Assembly (NCBI GenBank): GCA_017624955.1 | Contig: JAGAMA010000019.1 | Location: 1-64,000, forward strand | From: Alistipes sp. | GTDB lineage: Bacteria > Bacteroidota > Bacteroidia > Bacteroidales > Rikenellaceae | Direction of reading: 5' to 3' | DNA length: 64,000 bases | Shown here: positions 43,587-53,975 of the stretch, one piece after another | Position numbering within the stretch: the first letter of the stretch is position 1 | Layout: the number at the start of each line of letters is the position of its first letter | Translations under genes and position numbers: made by a program | Notes under the pieces: model-generated | Told to the model about the DNA's origin: nothing | The model's input: the letters and a program-made list of their open reading frames with translations, nothing else | Databases searched by the model: none

Positions 43587-43814
43587 ATGATAGTAACTAA
43601 TTTAGATGTAATGCTTGCGCGACGCAAGATGTCGTTGCAGGAGCTTTCCGAGCGCATTGGTATTTCGGTTGTGAACCTCTCGAAACTCAAAACGGGCAAG
43701 GTGCGCGCGATCCGTTTTTCAACCCTCGATGCGATTTGTCGGGCGCTCGATTGTCAGACGGGGGATATACTCGAATTTCGTCCCGATCAACCCGAACCTG
43801 ATGCCGAATGTTGA
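43587..43814 (+). CDS. YozG-type helix-turn-helix regulator
   Basis: 75 residues, almost entirely one Cro/C1-type HTH (LQELSERIGISVVNLSKLKTGKVRAIRFSTL); the recognition helix is VVNLSKLKTG. Such YozG/HTH_26 proteins follow DUF2975 genes. It is a probable repressor or regulator of its own operon, acting on the 27-bp repeats flanking the promoter (inference). It ends with an acidic tail (RPDQPEPDAEC). Confidence 0.9.
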   Translation: MIVTNLDVMLARRKMSLQELSERIGISVVNLSKLKTGKVRAIRFSTLDAICRALDCQTGDILEFRPDQPEPDAEC

Positions 43815-43828
43815 TTTACCACAAACCA

Positions 43829-43861
43829 AAAAGGCCGCCCTTCGGGACGGCCTTTTATTTT
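43829..43861. terminator. Terminator of the DUF2975/HTH module
   Basis: AAAAGGCCG / CGGCCTTTT stem with CCC-TTC-GGG inner part and ATTTT tail. Bidirectional with respect to the convergent udk gene. Confidence 0.88.
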
Positions 43862-43876
43862 GCTTTTGAGCGAGAT

Positions 43877-44494
43877 TTACGCCTTAATGATCGAGCGGAT
43901 GTTCTCGATCAGCATTGCTACGGCAACCGAGTTGAAGCCGCCCTCAGGAATGATCACGTCGGCATGTTTTTTCGACGGCTCGACAAACTCTTCGTGCATC
44001 GGCTTGACGGTCGTGGTGTATTGATCAATTACCGACTCCATCGAGCGACCACGATCCCTCACATCGCGTAAGATTCTACGGGCCAGGCGGATATCTGCAT
44101 CCGTATCAACAAACACTTTAATATCCATCAGCTCACGCAACTCACGATTTTCGAAGATCAGAATACCATCTACGATGATCACCTTCGAGGGTTTCACGGC
44201 CACCTTCTCATCCGTGCGGTTATGATCCACGAACGAATAGACGGGATGCTCGATCGCCACGTTGGCCTTCAGCGCCTTGATATGATCGACCAACATGTCG
44301 GTATCGAAGGCGGCAGGGTGGTCGTAGTTGAGTTTCGTACGCTCCTCGTAGGTCAGCTCGGGATGTGCCTTGTAATAGTAGTCGTGGCAAAGTGTTACAA
44401 CATCATCCCCGGCGAAGGCCTCCTGCAGTCGCTTCACAAGGGTCGATTTGCCGGATCCCGTACCACCGGCAACTCCGATAACGGTTACTTTCAT
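43877..44494 (-). CDS. udk: Uridine kinase
   Basis: 205 residues. It phosphorylates uridine and cytidine with GTP or ATP in pyrimidine salvage. Walker A is GVAGGTGSGKST at the N-terminus. The TLCHDYYYKAHPELTYEER and NYDHPAAFDTDML segments are uridine-kinase specific, followed by DGILIFENRELRELMDIKVFVDTDAD. It lies downstream of gyrB on the same strand, separated by a structured 209-bp region with a terminator. Confidence 0.95.
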   Translation of the reverse strand: MKVTVIGVAGGTGSGKSTLVKRLQEAFAGDDVVTLCHDYYYKAHPELTYEERTKLNYDHPAAFDTDMLVDHIKALKANVAIEHPVYSFVDHNRTDEKVAVKPSKVIIVDGILIFENRELRELMDIKVFVDTDADIRLARRILRDVRDRGRSMESVIDQYTTTVKPMHEEFVEPSKKHADVIIPEGGFNSVAVAMLIENIRSIIKA

Positions 44495-44519
44495 CGTTTT
44501 AGGTCGTTTGAACGGTTAA

Positions 44520-44571
44520 AGAAAAAGAGGTGTGCTCAACTTCACGATGGCCGAGCAGCACCCCTTTGAAT
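44520..44571 (-). terminator. Terminator downstream of gyrB
   Basis: On the - strand, an imperfect stem GGGTGCTGCTC / GAGCACACCTC with a 15-base loop, followed by TTTTTCTTT. Confidence 0.7.
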
Positions 44572-44581
44572 CACTGTTAGC

Positions 44582-44703
44582 GATGAATTCGATTGACGCG
44601 AGCTATTTATAGGCCCCCGCAGTCGAGAAATACGGAGCATACTGACGTATGTGAGTAATTTCTCGGCAAGGGAAACGCCAAAAGAGCCGTGTCAATCAAT
44701 TCA

Positions 44704-44704
<1 letters not shown>
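44582..44704 (-). other. Structured element at the gyrB 3' end
   Basis: About 120 bases that fold into a nested hairpin directly behind the gyrB stop. The outer stem pairs ATGAATT-GATTGAC (44583-44597, one bulge) with GTCAATCAATTCAT (44691-44704). The inner stem pairs CGAGAAAT (44624-44631) with ATTTCTCG (44658-44665), and at the top CATAC / GTATG enclose TGAC (44638-44651). There is no T-run after it, and the gyrB terminator comes later. It may be an RNA-stability element, a repeat of REP type or a regulatory RNA. Confidence 0.55.
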
Positions 44705-46756
<2,052 letters not shown>

Positions 46757-46769
46757 CTCTTTCTTGCCT

Positions 46770-47498
46770 TTAGGCAAGGATCTGCTTCAAATCCACCTCG
46801 CTGATGACTCCTTTTTGGAACAGAACGGCTCGGGCAGGGTAGTTCTCGATCAGAGCCGTGTTGTGCGTGGACATTACCACGGCACACCCACGTTCGGCAA
46901 TCTCGTGGAAGATCTTCATGATGCCGTCGGCCGTCACCGGATCGAGGTTGCCCGTCGGCTCATCGGCCAACAGCACCTCGGGATCGTTCAGCAGGGCACG
47001 GGCGATGACCAGGCGCTGCTGCTCGCCACCCGAGAGTTCGAAGGGCATCTTGTAACTCTTCATCTCCAGGTGCACCATCCGCAGTACCTTGTCGATGCGT
47101 TCGCGGATCTCCGACTCCTTTTTCCACCCCGTGGCCTTCAGCACATAGTAGAGATTCATGAAGACATTGCGATCGCTAAGCAGCTGATAATCTTGGAAAA
47201 CGATGCCGATACGGCGGCGCAGGTAGGGGATATCCTTGCGGCGAAGTTTCCGAAGGTCGAAGCCCGCAATCATGCCTTCGCCAACCACGAGCGGCACCTC
47301 GGCATAGAGTGTCTTCAGGAGCGACGACTTACCGCTTCCGACACGCCCGATCAGGTAGACAAACTCGCCTCGCGCCACACTCAAATCGACCTCCGAGAGG
47401 ACCATCTCGCCCTCGCTGATCAGCCGCTTGGCCGTGAGGTTGTCGCCTCCATGATAAATCGAGACCTGCTTAAGTCGGATCACCTTTTTCTGCTCCAT
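46770..47498 (-). CDS. ftsE: FtsE-like ABC transporter ATP-binding protein
   Basis: 242 residues, one ABC ATPase domain. Walker [11 protein letters not shown]-loop VFQDYQLL, signature [15 protein letters not shown] and Walker [13 protein letters not shown] are all complete. The sequence is nearest to FtsE, the ATPase partner of FtsX that controls cell-wall hydrolysis at division; no ftsX lies beside it, so the name is probable only. Its -7 box TATCTTTG is at 47532-47525, back to back with the ssrA promoter. Confidence 0.85.
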   Translation of the reverse strand: MEQKKVIRLKQVSIYHGGDNLTAKRLISEGEMVLSEVDLSVARGEFVYLIGRVGSGKSSLLKTLYAEVPLVVGEGMIAGFDLRKLRRKDIPYLRRRIGIVFQDYQLLSDRNVFMNLYYVLKATGWKKESEIRERIDKVLRMVHLEMKSYKMPFELSGGEQQRLVIARALLNDPEVLLADEPTGNLDPVTADGIMKIFHEIAERGCAVVMSTHNTALIENYPARAVLFQKGVISEVDLKQILA

Positions 47499-47524
47499 GC
47501 TCCCGTGTTTTAATTTCCGAAAGC

Positions 47525-47532
47525 CAAAGATA
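47525..47532 (-). promoter_or_regulatory. -7 box TATCTTTG for the FtsE-like gene
   Basis: CAAAGATA on the + strand, 26 bases before the ATG at 47498; leader of about 20 nt. Confidence 0.5.
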
Positions 47533-47542
47533 CGAAAAATAA

Positions 47543-47573
47543 TTTGTTTTCCGTTCTAATTGCACTATCTTTG
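47543..47573 (+). promoter_or_regulatory. ssrA promoter, TTTG-N19-TATCTTTG
   Basis: TTTG 47543-47546, a 19-nt spacer and TATCTTTG 47566-47573, ideal in all parts. The precursor would start near 47580, about 30 nt before the mature 5' end. Confidence 0.8.
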
Positions 47574-47609
47574 CCGATGATTTACGACAATCTTTGTCGC
47601 TCAAGAATT

Positions 47610-48071
<462 letters not shown>

Positions 48072-48244
48072 AGGATCCGCCACTTATATTTACAATCCTC
48101 CCAAACCCTCCTTTGATAAGGAGGGCTTCCCATAATGAGGATAAATAGAACAGGCAATGAGGCGCGCTTTTTCCGTCCGTGGAGGTGGCGGTAAAGCCAC
48201 CACTTATACCTAATCAGTGGGCTCAGTAGCCCCAGTGGGCCCAA

Positions 48245-48276
48245 ACAAAAAATGCCTACCGATTTAGGTAGGCTTT
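48245..48276 (-). terminator. Terminator of the pectate lyase/DUF1593 operon
   Basis: GCCTACC / GGTAGGC (48254-48260 with 48267-48273) and, on the - strand, a T-run behind it. Confidence 0.85.
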
Positions 48277-48284
48277 ATACTAAG

Positions 48285-49643
48285 TTATTTGACCGTTACG
48301 ACGACTCGCGCGTAGTGGGTGAGTGTCGGAGTACCATTGTCGGTCACCTCGCAAATAAATTGCAGCGTATCTCCCGTCTTTGCATCCGCAGGAACAACAA
48401 ACGTCGCCTCGGCCTTGTCGGCATTCGTTATGGCAACCTTACCGGCATAGCTGTCCGCCTCGGCATATTGCCACCAGCGGAACGTGAGCCGATCGCCATC
48501 GGGATCCGTCGTGCGACCGGCATCGAGCGCTACCGCTCGGCCTACGCGTTTCGTAAGCTCTTTTTTGTGCGATAACTTAACCACGGGAGCATGGTTGGCC
48601 TCGGCGTAGGGTTTCACACACCAATCAGCACGAGCCGCCCAATCGTTTTGTGCGGCCGTGAGCCAGCGCTGGAAGACATAGTGCGTATCCAATACGCCCT
48701 TGTTCCAGTCCTTGCCATCCTGCAGGTGGTTTCCTTTGCGGAATTCGGGACGACCGCCCCAGCCGCCCAACGTATAGTCGAGGTGCTGCTCCAGGCCGTT
48801 GTTGATGAGGGGCATGTAGGAGGGGGTGTCGCCCTCGCTCGTATAGGCCTGCGGATAGGCTGCGCAGAGCGGGCCGTGACCCTCTTTGATGTGCTCGTTG
48901 AGCCACGGCTTATCCATGATCTCCTGCAACTCCTTCGGGTTCTTGCTCAGGCGATTCTTGAAGTAGTAATCGACGCTCATGTAGTCCCACACATAGCGCC
49001 AGGCACCATCACGATCGGGGGCACCCGACTCATAGATGAAAATCTCGGGCAGGTTCTCCTCGATCCACTTGCCACCGCCATCCTGGTACCAGATGCAGTA
49101 CAGGCGCGCCTTCTTCACGGCACGTTGCCACTCCTTCTCCGTGTAGTGCTCCTTGATTTGCCACAGGGCATTAGCCTGCGTATTGGCACCGCCCCAGGCC
49201 AGGATGTGGACCGGGCGCGGGTCGTCGTCCAAGAGCGTGCGGATAATGAGCTGTGCACCCTCGCTATCCGAGAGCAGGGGAGGGGCTTTGCGCAGGTCGG
49301 CACGATTCTCGTTTCCGACCGATACCACCTTCAGCAACTCCTCGGCATCGGGGTAGTCGGGGTTGTGCTTGCGCAGGTTGGGCAGGACCTCCTTGTAGTG
49401 CGCGATTTGCTCTTCGATCCAACGCTCCTTGCTATGGCCATCCTTCTGCACCCCATTGACCTGCACGATACCCGCCACATCATAATCCGAGGCGTACATC
49501 AGGAAGCGCACCATCGAACTGCGGTCATCGATTTCACCATCCGTGGTGACAATTACGCGCGGTTTTTCAACCCTACGAGCATCAACTTGCCACGGCGTAA
49601 GAGCCGTGGCAAGCAACAAGAAAATAGTCAGCGAATATTTCAT
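48285..49643 (-). CDS. DUF1593 nucleoside hydrolase-like protein
   Basis: 452 residues with a signal peptide (MKYSLTIFLLLATALTPWQVDA). The N-terminal domain is nucleoside-hydrolase-like; VIVTTDGEIDDRSSMVRF corresponds to the Asp cluster that binds calcium and ribose in nucleoside hydrolases. The C-terminal ~90 residues form a beta-sandwich of the Sde182 type (VGRAVALDAGRTTDPDGDRLTFRWW). Such proteins occur with polysaccharide-degrading enzymes and were first noted as cellulose-associated. It follows the pectate lyase gene by 5 bp, so they share a transcript. Confidence 0.85.
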   Translation of the reverse strand: MKYSLTIFLLLATALTPWQVDARRVEKPRVIVTTDGEIDDRSSMVRFLMYASDYDVAGIVQVNGVQKDGHSKERWIEEQIAHYKEVLPNLRKHNPDYPDAEELLKVVSVGNENRADLRKAPPLLSDSEGAQLIIRTLLDDDPRPVHILAWGGANTQANALWQIKEHYTEKEWQRAVKKARLYCIWYQDGGGKWIEENLPEIFIYESGAPDRDGAWRYVWDYMSVDYYFKNRLSKNPKELQEIMDKPWLNEHIKEGHGPLCAAYPQAYTSEGDTPSYMPLINNGLEQHLDYTLGGWGGRPEFRKGNHLQDGKDWNKGVLDTHYVFQRWLTAAQNDWAARADWCVKPYAEANHAPVVKLSHKKELTKRVGRAVALDAGRTTDPDGDRLTFRWWQYAEADSYAGKVAITNADKAEATFVVPADAKTGDTLQFICEVTDNGTPTLTHYARVVVTVK

Positions 49644-49648
49644 AACTA

Positions 49649-51292
49649 CTATTGGCGATCCAGGTATTTAATCATCTGCATCATATTGTCAATATAGGTG
49701 CGTACCGAGATACAATCCACCGCCTCGTCGGCCGAGTAGGGCGAAGTATCGAACTCGTCGCCCACGTTGGTCGAGGTGTACTCGCGCGAGGTGTTGGGCG
49801 TAGCGTCCGTGCAGGGCTTATAGGGATTCGAGGTTTGGCGCATGGGGGTCAGCCAGCAACCCTCCTCGTCCATCGCCTCGATCAGCTTGCGGACATTCTC
49901 CAGCGTGGGAGCCGCGGCAGGTACGCCCCAGCTTGCACGACCGCGCGTGTAGTACTTCTTGAGCGGCACAAGGCCGTTGTTCAGGAAGGGCGAATCCTTG
50001 GCCAGCTCCTCCTTCGGAATCTTTTTCACAGCCTCGTAAGCCTCACGCAGTGCCTTCGGGTTGGCAGTCGTAAACGATCCATAGTGAGCCAACGTACCTT
50101 CGGGGTTGTTGTCGTAGAAGTAGCGGCCGTTATAGACATTCGTACCCTCGCGGTGCACGAACTGCGGCTCGCCCGTTTCGGGATGGATAAAGCGGGCAGC
50201 GACAAAGCTATCCGAGTTGGGTGCCGTGCGACGACGAGCCTGCAACCCACCACGCTCGATCAACTCCTCCGACAGGGGCAGGGTCTCCAGATACTCGATA
50301 GCCGCCGGGATACCGATCAGGAAGCGAGAATCGGCCGTGCGCTTGTAGTAGTCCATCAAAAGATAGACCATCGCCGTAGTGGTGCTGGTGTTGATGGCGC
50401 GCGGCTCATACGAACGGGCATGGGCAGGCTTAAGATCCTCGACCGTATATTGGTCAGCCCAACCGGCATAGGGAGCACCCTGCTGCAGGGTGGGGATGAG
50501 GTACATGGCGCGCATGATCGGCTCTTTGAGGTTCTGCATGCCGAGCGCCTGGTAGCACTGCGTAAGGAACTCGATAACGAGCGGAATCACATCGTCGTTC
50601 AGCGTAATAAACGAGGTGTAGTCGGGTTTGCCGTGGAACGGGTGGTCATAGCGCAGGGGGTAGCGCTGCGGCCAACCACCAATCGGGTATTGGCTTTCGA
50701 GCACGAAGTTGATCACCTTCTCCAACGCGGGGCGGTAGATCGGATCGTTCTTCTCGACATAAAGACGCAGGAGGAACGTAGCGGCCTCCATCGTACCGCC
50801 ATCGTCAAACGTGGCATTGCCGTAGTAGTGCTGGAACTCCTCCAAACGCCAACCCGCCTTGCCGACGGTCGAGTACCACTCCTTGAGCGAATTTTCGCCT
50901 GCAAAGTCGAATACATAATTCCAACCACCGCACGGGAGCTGACCCCAGATCAGGGCATTGGCTACGCGCTTGGCCTGGTCGTAATAATATTCGTCGCCCG
51001 TGCAGTGGTAGGCATCGAGCAGCAGATGACCCACCGAAGGCGTTCCCGGGGGCTGAATCCATACCATCGTGCGCTTGGCCTCCATCTCGCCCCACTGGCG
51101 CGAAAAGTCGGGCAGGTAGTGCCACACAAAGCCACCGTTGTAGCTTACCTTCTCCATCATAAACTCCGTGGCGAGGCGCATGGCCTGGCGCACCTCCTCG
51201 TCGGGCGTTTGCTTGGGTTTGGCCGTAGCGGTCGAAAATACCAAGGTAGCAAGCAGCAGACTCGCTACCGATTTGATTGTCGAAACAGACAT
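49649..51292 (-). CDS. Pectate lyase, PL10-type (Pel-15E family)
   Basis: 547 residues with a signal peptide (residues 1 to about 24). It is an alpha/alpha-toroid pectate lyase: conserved VWIQPPGTPSVGHLLLDAY, CGGWNYVFDFAG, FDDGGTMEAATFLLRLY, GGWPQRYPLR and ITLNDDVIPLVIEFL. It cleaves polygalacturonate by beta-elimination with calcium, outside the cytoplasm. A C-terminal region with WGVPAAAPTLENV belongs to the same family. It is the first gene of the operon; a -7 box TATATTTA lies at 51338-51331. No SusC/SusD gene is near. Confidence 0.88.
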   Translation of the reverse strand: MSVSTIKSVASLLLATLVFSTATAKPKQTPDEEVRQAMRLATEFMMEKVSYNGGFVWHYLPDFSRQWGEMEAKRTMVWIQPPGTPSVGHLLLDAYHCTGDEYYYDQAKRVANALIWGQLPCGGWNYVFDFAGENSLKEWYSTVGKAGWRLEEFQHYYGNATFDDGGTMEAATFLLRLYVEKNDPIYRPALEKVINFVLESQYPIGGWPQRYPLRYDHPFHGKPDYTSFITLNDDVIPLVIEFLTQCYQALGMQNLKEPIMRAMYLIPTLQQGAPYAGWADQYTVEDLKPAHARSYEPRAINTSTTTAMVYLLMDYYKRTADSRFLIGIPAAIEYLETLPLSEELIERGGLQARRRTAPNSDSFVAARFIHPETGEPQFVHREGTNVYNGRYFYDNNPEGTLAHYGSFTTANPKALREAYEAVKKIPKEELAKDSPFLNNGLVPLKKYYTRGRASWGVPAAAPTLENVRKLIEAMDEEGCWLTPMRQTSNPYKPCTDATPNTSREYTSTNVGDEFDTSPYSADEAVDCISVRTYIDNMMQMIKYLDRQ

Positions 51293-51488
51293 AATAAGGT
51301 TGATTTTGTTGGTGTAGTTGGTTAGTTAGGTAAATATAGTAATAATTCTTCGAACTACCACCTTTTAGTCCACAAAGTTTTTCTTTTCAAGGCGAATCGC
51401 CGAAAAAGCAGGCTGAAACGCCAAAAGATATTGCGCTTTCGGACGAAAAAATCTATCTTTGTGCAACGAAACTTAAAATCAACCCAAT
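51293..51488. promoter_or_regulatory. Divergent region pectate lyase / purT
   Basis: AT-rich, about 200 bases. On the + strand, TTG 51431-51433, a 20-nt spacer and TATCTTTG 51454-51461 form an ideal promoter for purT, leader about 20 nt. On the - strand, TATATTTA at 51338-51331 serves the lyase. No riboswitch was recognised. Confidence 0.65.
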
Positions 51489-52667
51489 ATGACAAAGAAA
51501 ATCCTGTTGCTTGGCTCGGGTGAGCTGGGAAAAGAGTTTGTAATCGCGGCACAACGTCTGGGCCAGACGGTCATTGCTTGCGACAAGTATGCCGGTGCGC
51601 CTGCCATGCAGGTGGCTGATGCGTGCGAAGTTTTTGATATGCTCGATGGCGATGCGCTGGCTGCGGCTGTCGAGAAGCATCAGCCCGATCTGATTGTCCC
51701 CGAGATTGAGGCCATCCGCACGGAGCGCCTCTACGATTTCGAGCAGCAGGGGATTCAGGTAGTGCCGAGCGCCCGCGCCGTGAACTACACGATGAACCGC
51801 AAGGCCATTCGTGACCTGGCAGCCATAGAGCTGGGGCTTAAGACGGCCAAGTATTTCTATGCCAAGACCTTCGAGGAGTTGAAGGAGGCCGCCGCGAAGA
51901 TCGGCTATCCGTGTGTCGTGAAGCCCCTGATGTCCTCGTCGGGCAAGGGCCAGTCGGTGGTTCGCTCGGAGGCCGACCTGGAGCACGCCTGGACCTACGG
52001 TTGCGAGGGTTCGCGTGGCGACATCATGGAGCTGATTATCGAGGAGTTTATCGCATTCGATAGCGAGATTACGCTCCTTACCGTCACGCAAAAGGATGGC
52101 CCGACGCTCTTCTGCCCGCCGATCGGCCATGTGCAGATCAGCGGCGACTACCGCGAGAGCTTCCAGATGGCCCCCATCTCGGAGGAGCACCTGAAGGAGG
52201 CGCAGCGCATGGCGGCAGCCGTGACGGAGGCTCTGACCGGTGCCGGTATCTGGGGCGTGGAGTTCTTCCTCAGCCACGAAAACGGTGTCTACTTCTCGGA
52301 GCTTTCGCCCCGTCCGCACGATACAGGCATGGTGACGCTGGCCGGTACACAGAACCTGAGCGAGTTCGAGTTGCACGCGCGCGCCGTCCTGGGGCTGCCG
52401 ATTCCCGAGATTACCTTTGAGCGCATGGGTGCTTCGGCCGTAATCCTCGCCGAGGAGGCCTCGGCTACGGCTCCCGAGTACGAAGGCATGGAGGAGGCTG
52501 TTCGGATGGATCCGCGCAACGATATCCGCATCTTCGGCAAGCCCTCGGCACGCAAGAATCGCCGCATGGGTGTCGTGGTTGGTTATGCGCCCCACGGTTC
52601 GAACCTCGACGAGTTGCGCGATCGCGTGAAGGCGGCTGCCGCCTGCGTGAAGTTGGTTTGCAAGTAG
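51489..52667 (+). CDS. purT: Formate-dependent phosphoribosylglycinamide formyltransferase
   Basis: 392 residues of the ATP-grasp superfamily. It makes formyl-GAR from GAR, formate and ATP, step 3 of purine synthesis, without folate. The PurT marks are [42 protein letters not shown], the ATP-grasp lysine region [16 protein letters not shown] and [15 protein letters not shown] stand-alone unit with its own promoter and terminator. Confidence 0.96.
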   Translation: MTKKILLLGSGELGKEFVIAAQRLGQTVIACDKYAGAPAMQVADACEVFDMLDGDALAAAVEKHQPDLIVPEIEAIRTERLYDFEQQGIQVVPSARAVNYTMNRKAIRDLAAIELGLKTAKYFYAKTFEELKEAAAKIGYPCVVKPLMSSSGKGQSVVRSEADLEHAWTYGCEGSRGDIMELIIEEFIAFDSEITLLTVTQKDGPTLFCPPIGHVQISGDYRESFQMAPISEEHLKEAQRMAAAVTEALTGAGIWGVEFFLSHENGVYFSELSPRPHDTGMVTLAGTQNLSEFELHARAVLGLPIPEITFERMGASAVILAEEASATAPEYEGMEEAVRMDPRNDIRIFGKPSARKNRRMGVVVGYAPHGSNLDELRDRVKAAAACVKLVCK

Positions 52668-52686
52668 TCAGACCCGCATAGATACG

Positions 52687-52715
52687 AAAAGGAGAGCCGC
52701 AAAGCTCTCCTTTTT
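52687..52715. terminator. Bidirectional terminator
   Basis: AAAAGGAGAGC / GCTCTCCTTTT, loop CGCAAA, between purT (+) and the aminotransferase (-). Confidence 0.9.
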
Positions 52716-52734
52716 CGTTGTATGTAGGCAGCTG

Positions 52735-53922
52735 CTACTTCTTGAAGGCAGCCACCACATTGTCCGTAGCCTTCTTCAGCAGCTCCTCGGGGCAGCAGAG
52801 CGTGATACGGATATAGCCGTTACCCTCCGAGCCGAAGATACCGCCCGGCGTGAGGAACACGTCGGTCTTCTCCATCACCTCATCCGAGAACGAGAAGCTG
52901 TCGCCCTCGTAGCCCTCGGGCAGCTCGGCCCAGATAAAGAGACCGGCCTGGTGCTTGCGATAGCGGCAACCCAGCGCATCCAAGAGGGCGTAAGCCTGGC
53001 GCTCACGACCGTAGTAGATCTCGTTCAGCTCCTTGAACCACTCCTCGCCGAGCGCCAAAGCCGTATCGGCAGCAGCCTGGATGGGGTAGAACATACCCGA
53101 GTCCATATTCGACTTAAAGGTAAGGATCGAGTCGATCCACTCCTTCTTGCCCACCACGACACCGACACGCCAGCCGGCCATCGAGTGACCCTTCGAGAGC
53201 GAGTTCATCTCGAGTGCCACCTCACGAGCACCCTCGACCTCCATGATCGAGATCGGAGCCTCGGCGTTGCGGATAAAGCTGTAGGGGTTGTCGTGTACGA
53301 TCAGGATGTTGTGCTTCTTACCAAAGGCGATGATCTTCTCGAAGAGCTCCATCGAGGGGGTCTGACCCGTCGGCATGTTGGGGTAGTTTACGAGCATCAT
53401 CTTCACGCCCTCCAAGCCGGCCTTCTCGATCGCCTCAAAGTCGGGGTAGAAGTTCGTCGCCTTGTTCAGCGCGTAGGTCACCATCTCGCCACCGGCCAAA
53501 CGCACGGCTGCCGAGTAGGTGGGGTAGCCCGGGTTGGGAACCAGCACCTTGTCGCCCTGATTGAGGAAGGTCATGCAGATATGCATAATGCCCTCCTTCG
53601 AACCGATGAGCGGCAACACCTCGGTCTGGTAGTCCAGCTCCGTACGATACCACTTCTTGTACCAATCGGCAAAGGCTTTGCGCAGAATCGGCTCGCCCTT
53701 ATACGACATATACTTATGTACATCGGGGCGCAACGACTCCTTTGCCAGGCGGTCGATTACCGACTGATGAGGCGGCAGATCGGGGCTGCCCATAGCCAAC
53801 TTAATGATTTGACGACCCGTCGAGGCCTCAATCTCGCCAATCTCGCGCAGACGACGCGAGAAATAGTACTCACCGATGCCGTCCAGGCGATGCGAACGGT
53901 CGATCTTTACAGCTTCTGCCAT
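52735..53922 (-). CDS. PLP-dependent class I/II aminotransferase
   Basis: 395 residues from ATG 53922 (MAEAVKIDRSHRL). Fold type I. The PLP-binding lysine is in NSLSKGHSMAGWRVG, with the preceding NPGYPTYSAAVRLAGGE and MLVNYPNMPTGQTP segments that contact PLP phosphate and substrate. It transfers an amino group between an amino acid and a 2-ketoacid; the donor cannot be fixed. It is 53 bp downstream of the AspT-like transporter gene, on the same strand. Confidence 0.9.
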   Translation of the reverse strand: MAEAVKIDRSHRLDGIGEYYFSRRLREIGEIEASTGRQIIKLAMGSPDLPPHQSVIDRLAKESLRPDVHKYMSYKGEPILRKAFADWYKKWYRTELDYQTEVLPLIGSKEGIMHICMTFLNQGDKVLVPNPGYPTYSAAVRLAGGEMVTYALNKATNFYPDFEAIEKAGLEGVKMMLVNYPNMPTGQTPSMELFEKIIAFGKKHNILIVHDNPYSFIRNAEAPISIMEVEGAREVALEMNSLSKGHSMAGWRVGVVVGKKEWIDSILTFKSNMDSGMFYPIQAAADTALALGEEWFKELNEIYYGRERQAYALLDALGCRYRKHQAGLFIWAELPEGYEGDSFSFSDEVMEKTDVFLTPGGIFGSEGNGYIRITLCCPEELLKKATDNVVAAFKK

Positions 53923-53975
53923 TATTGTTTGTGTATTAGAGTTTTCTTTTTGCAAATTTACACCTTTCATTCATT

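Noticed and set aside
51293-51488. Possible purine riboswitch upstream of purT
   Set aside because: The predicted leader is only about 20 nt and no aptamer-like conserved core was seen.
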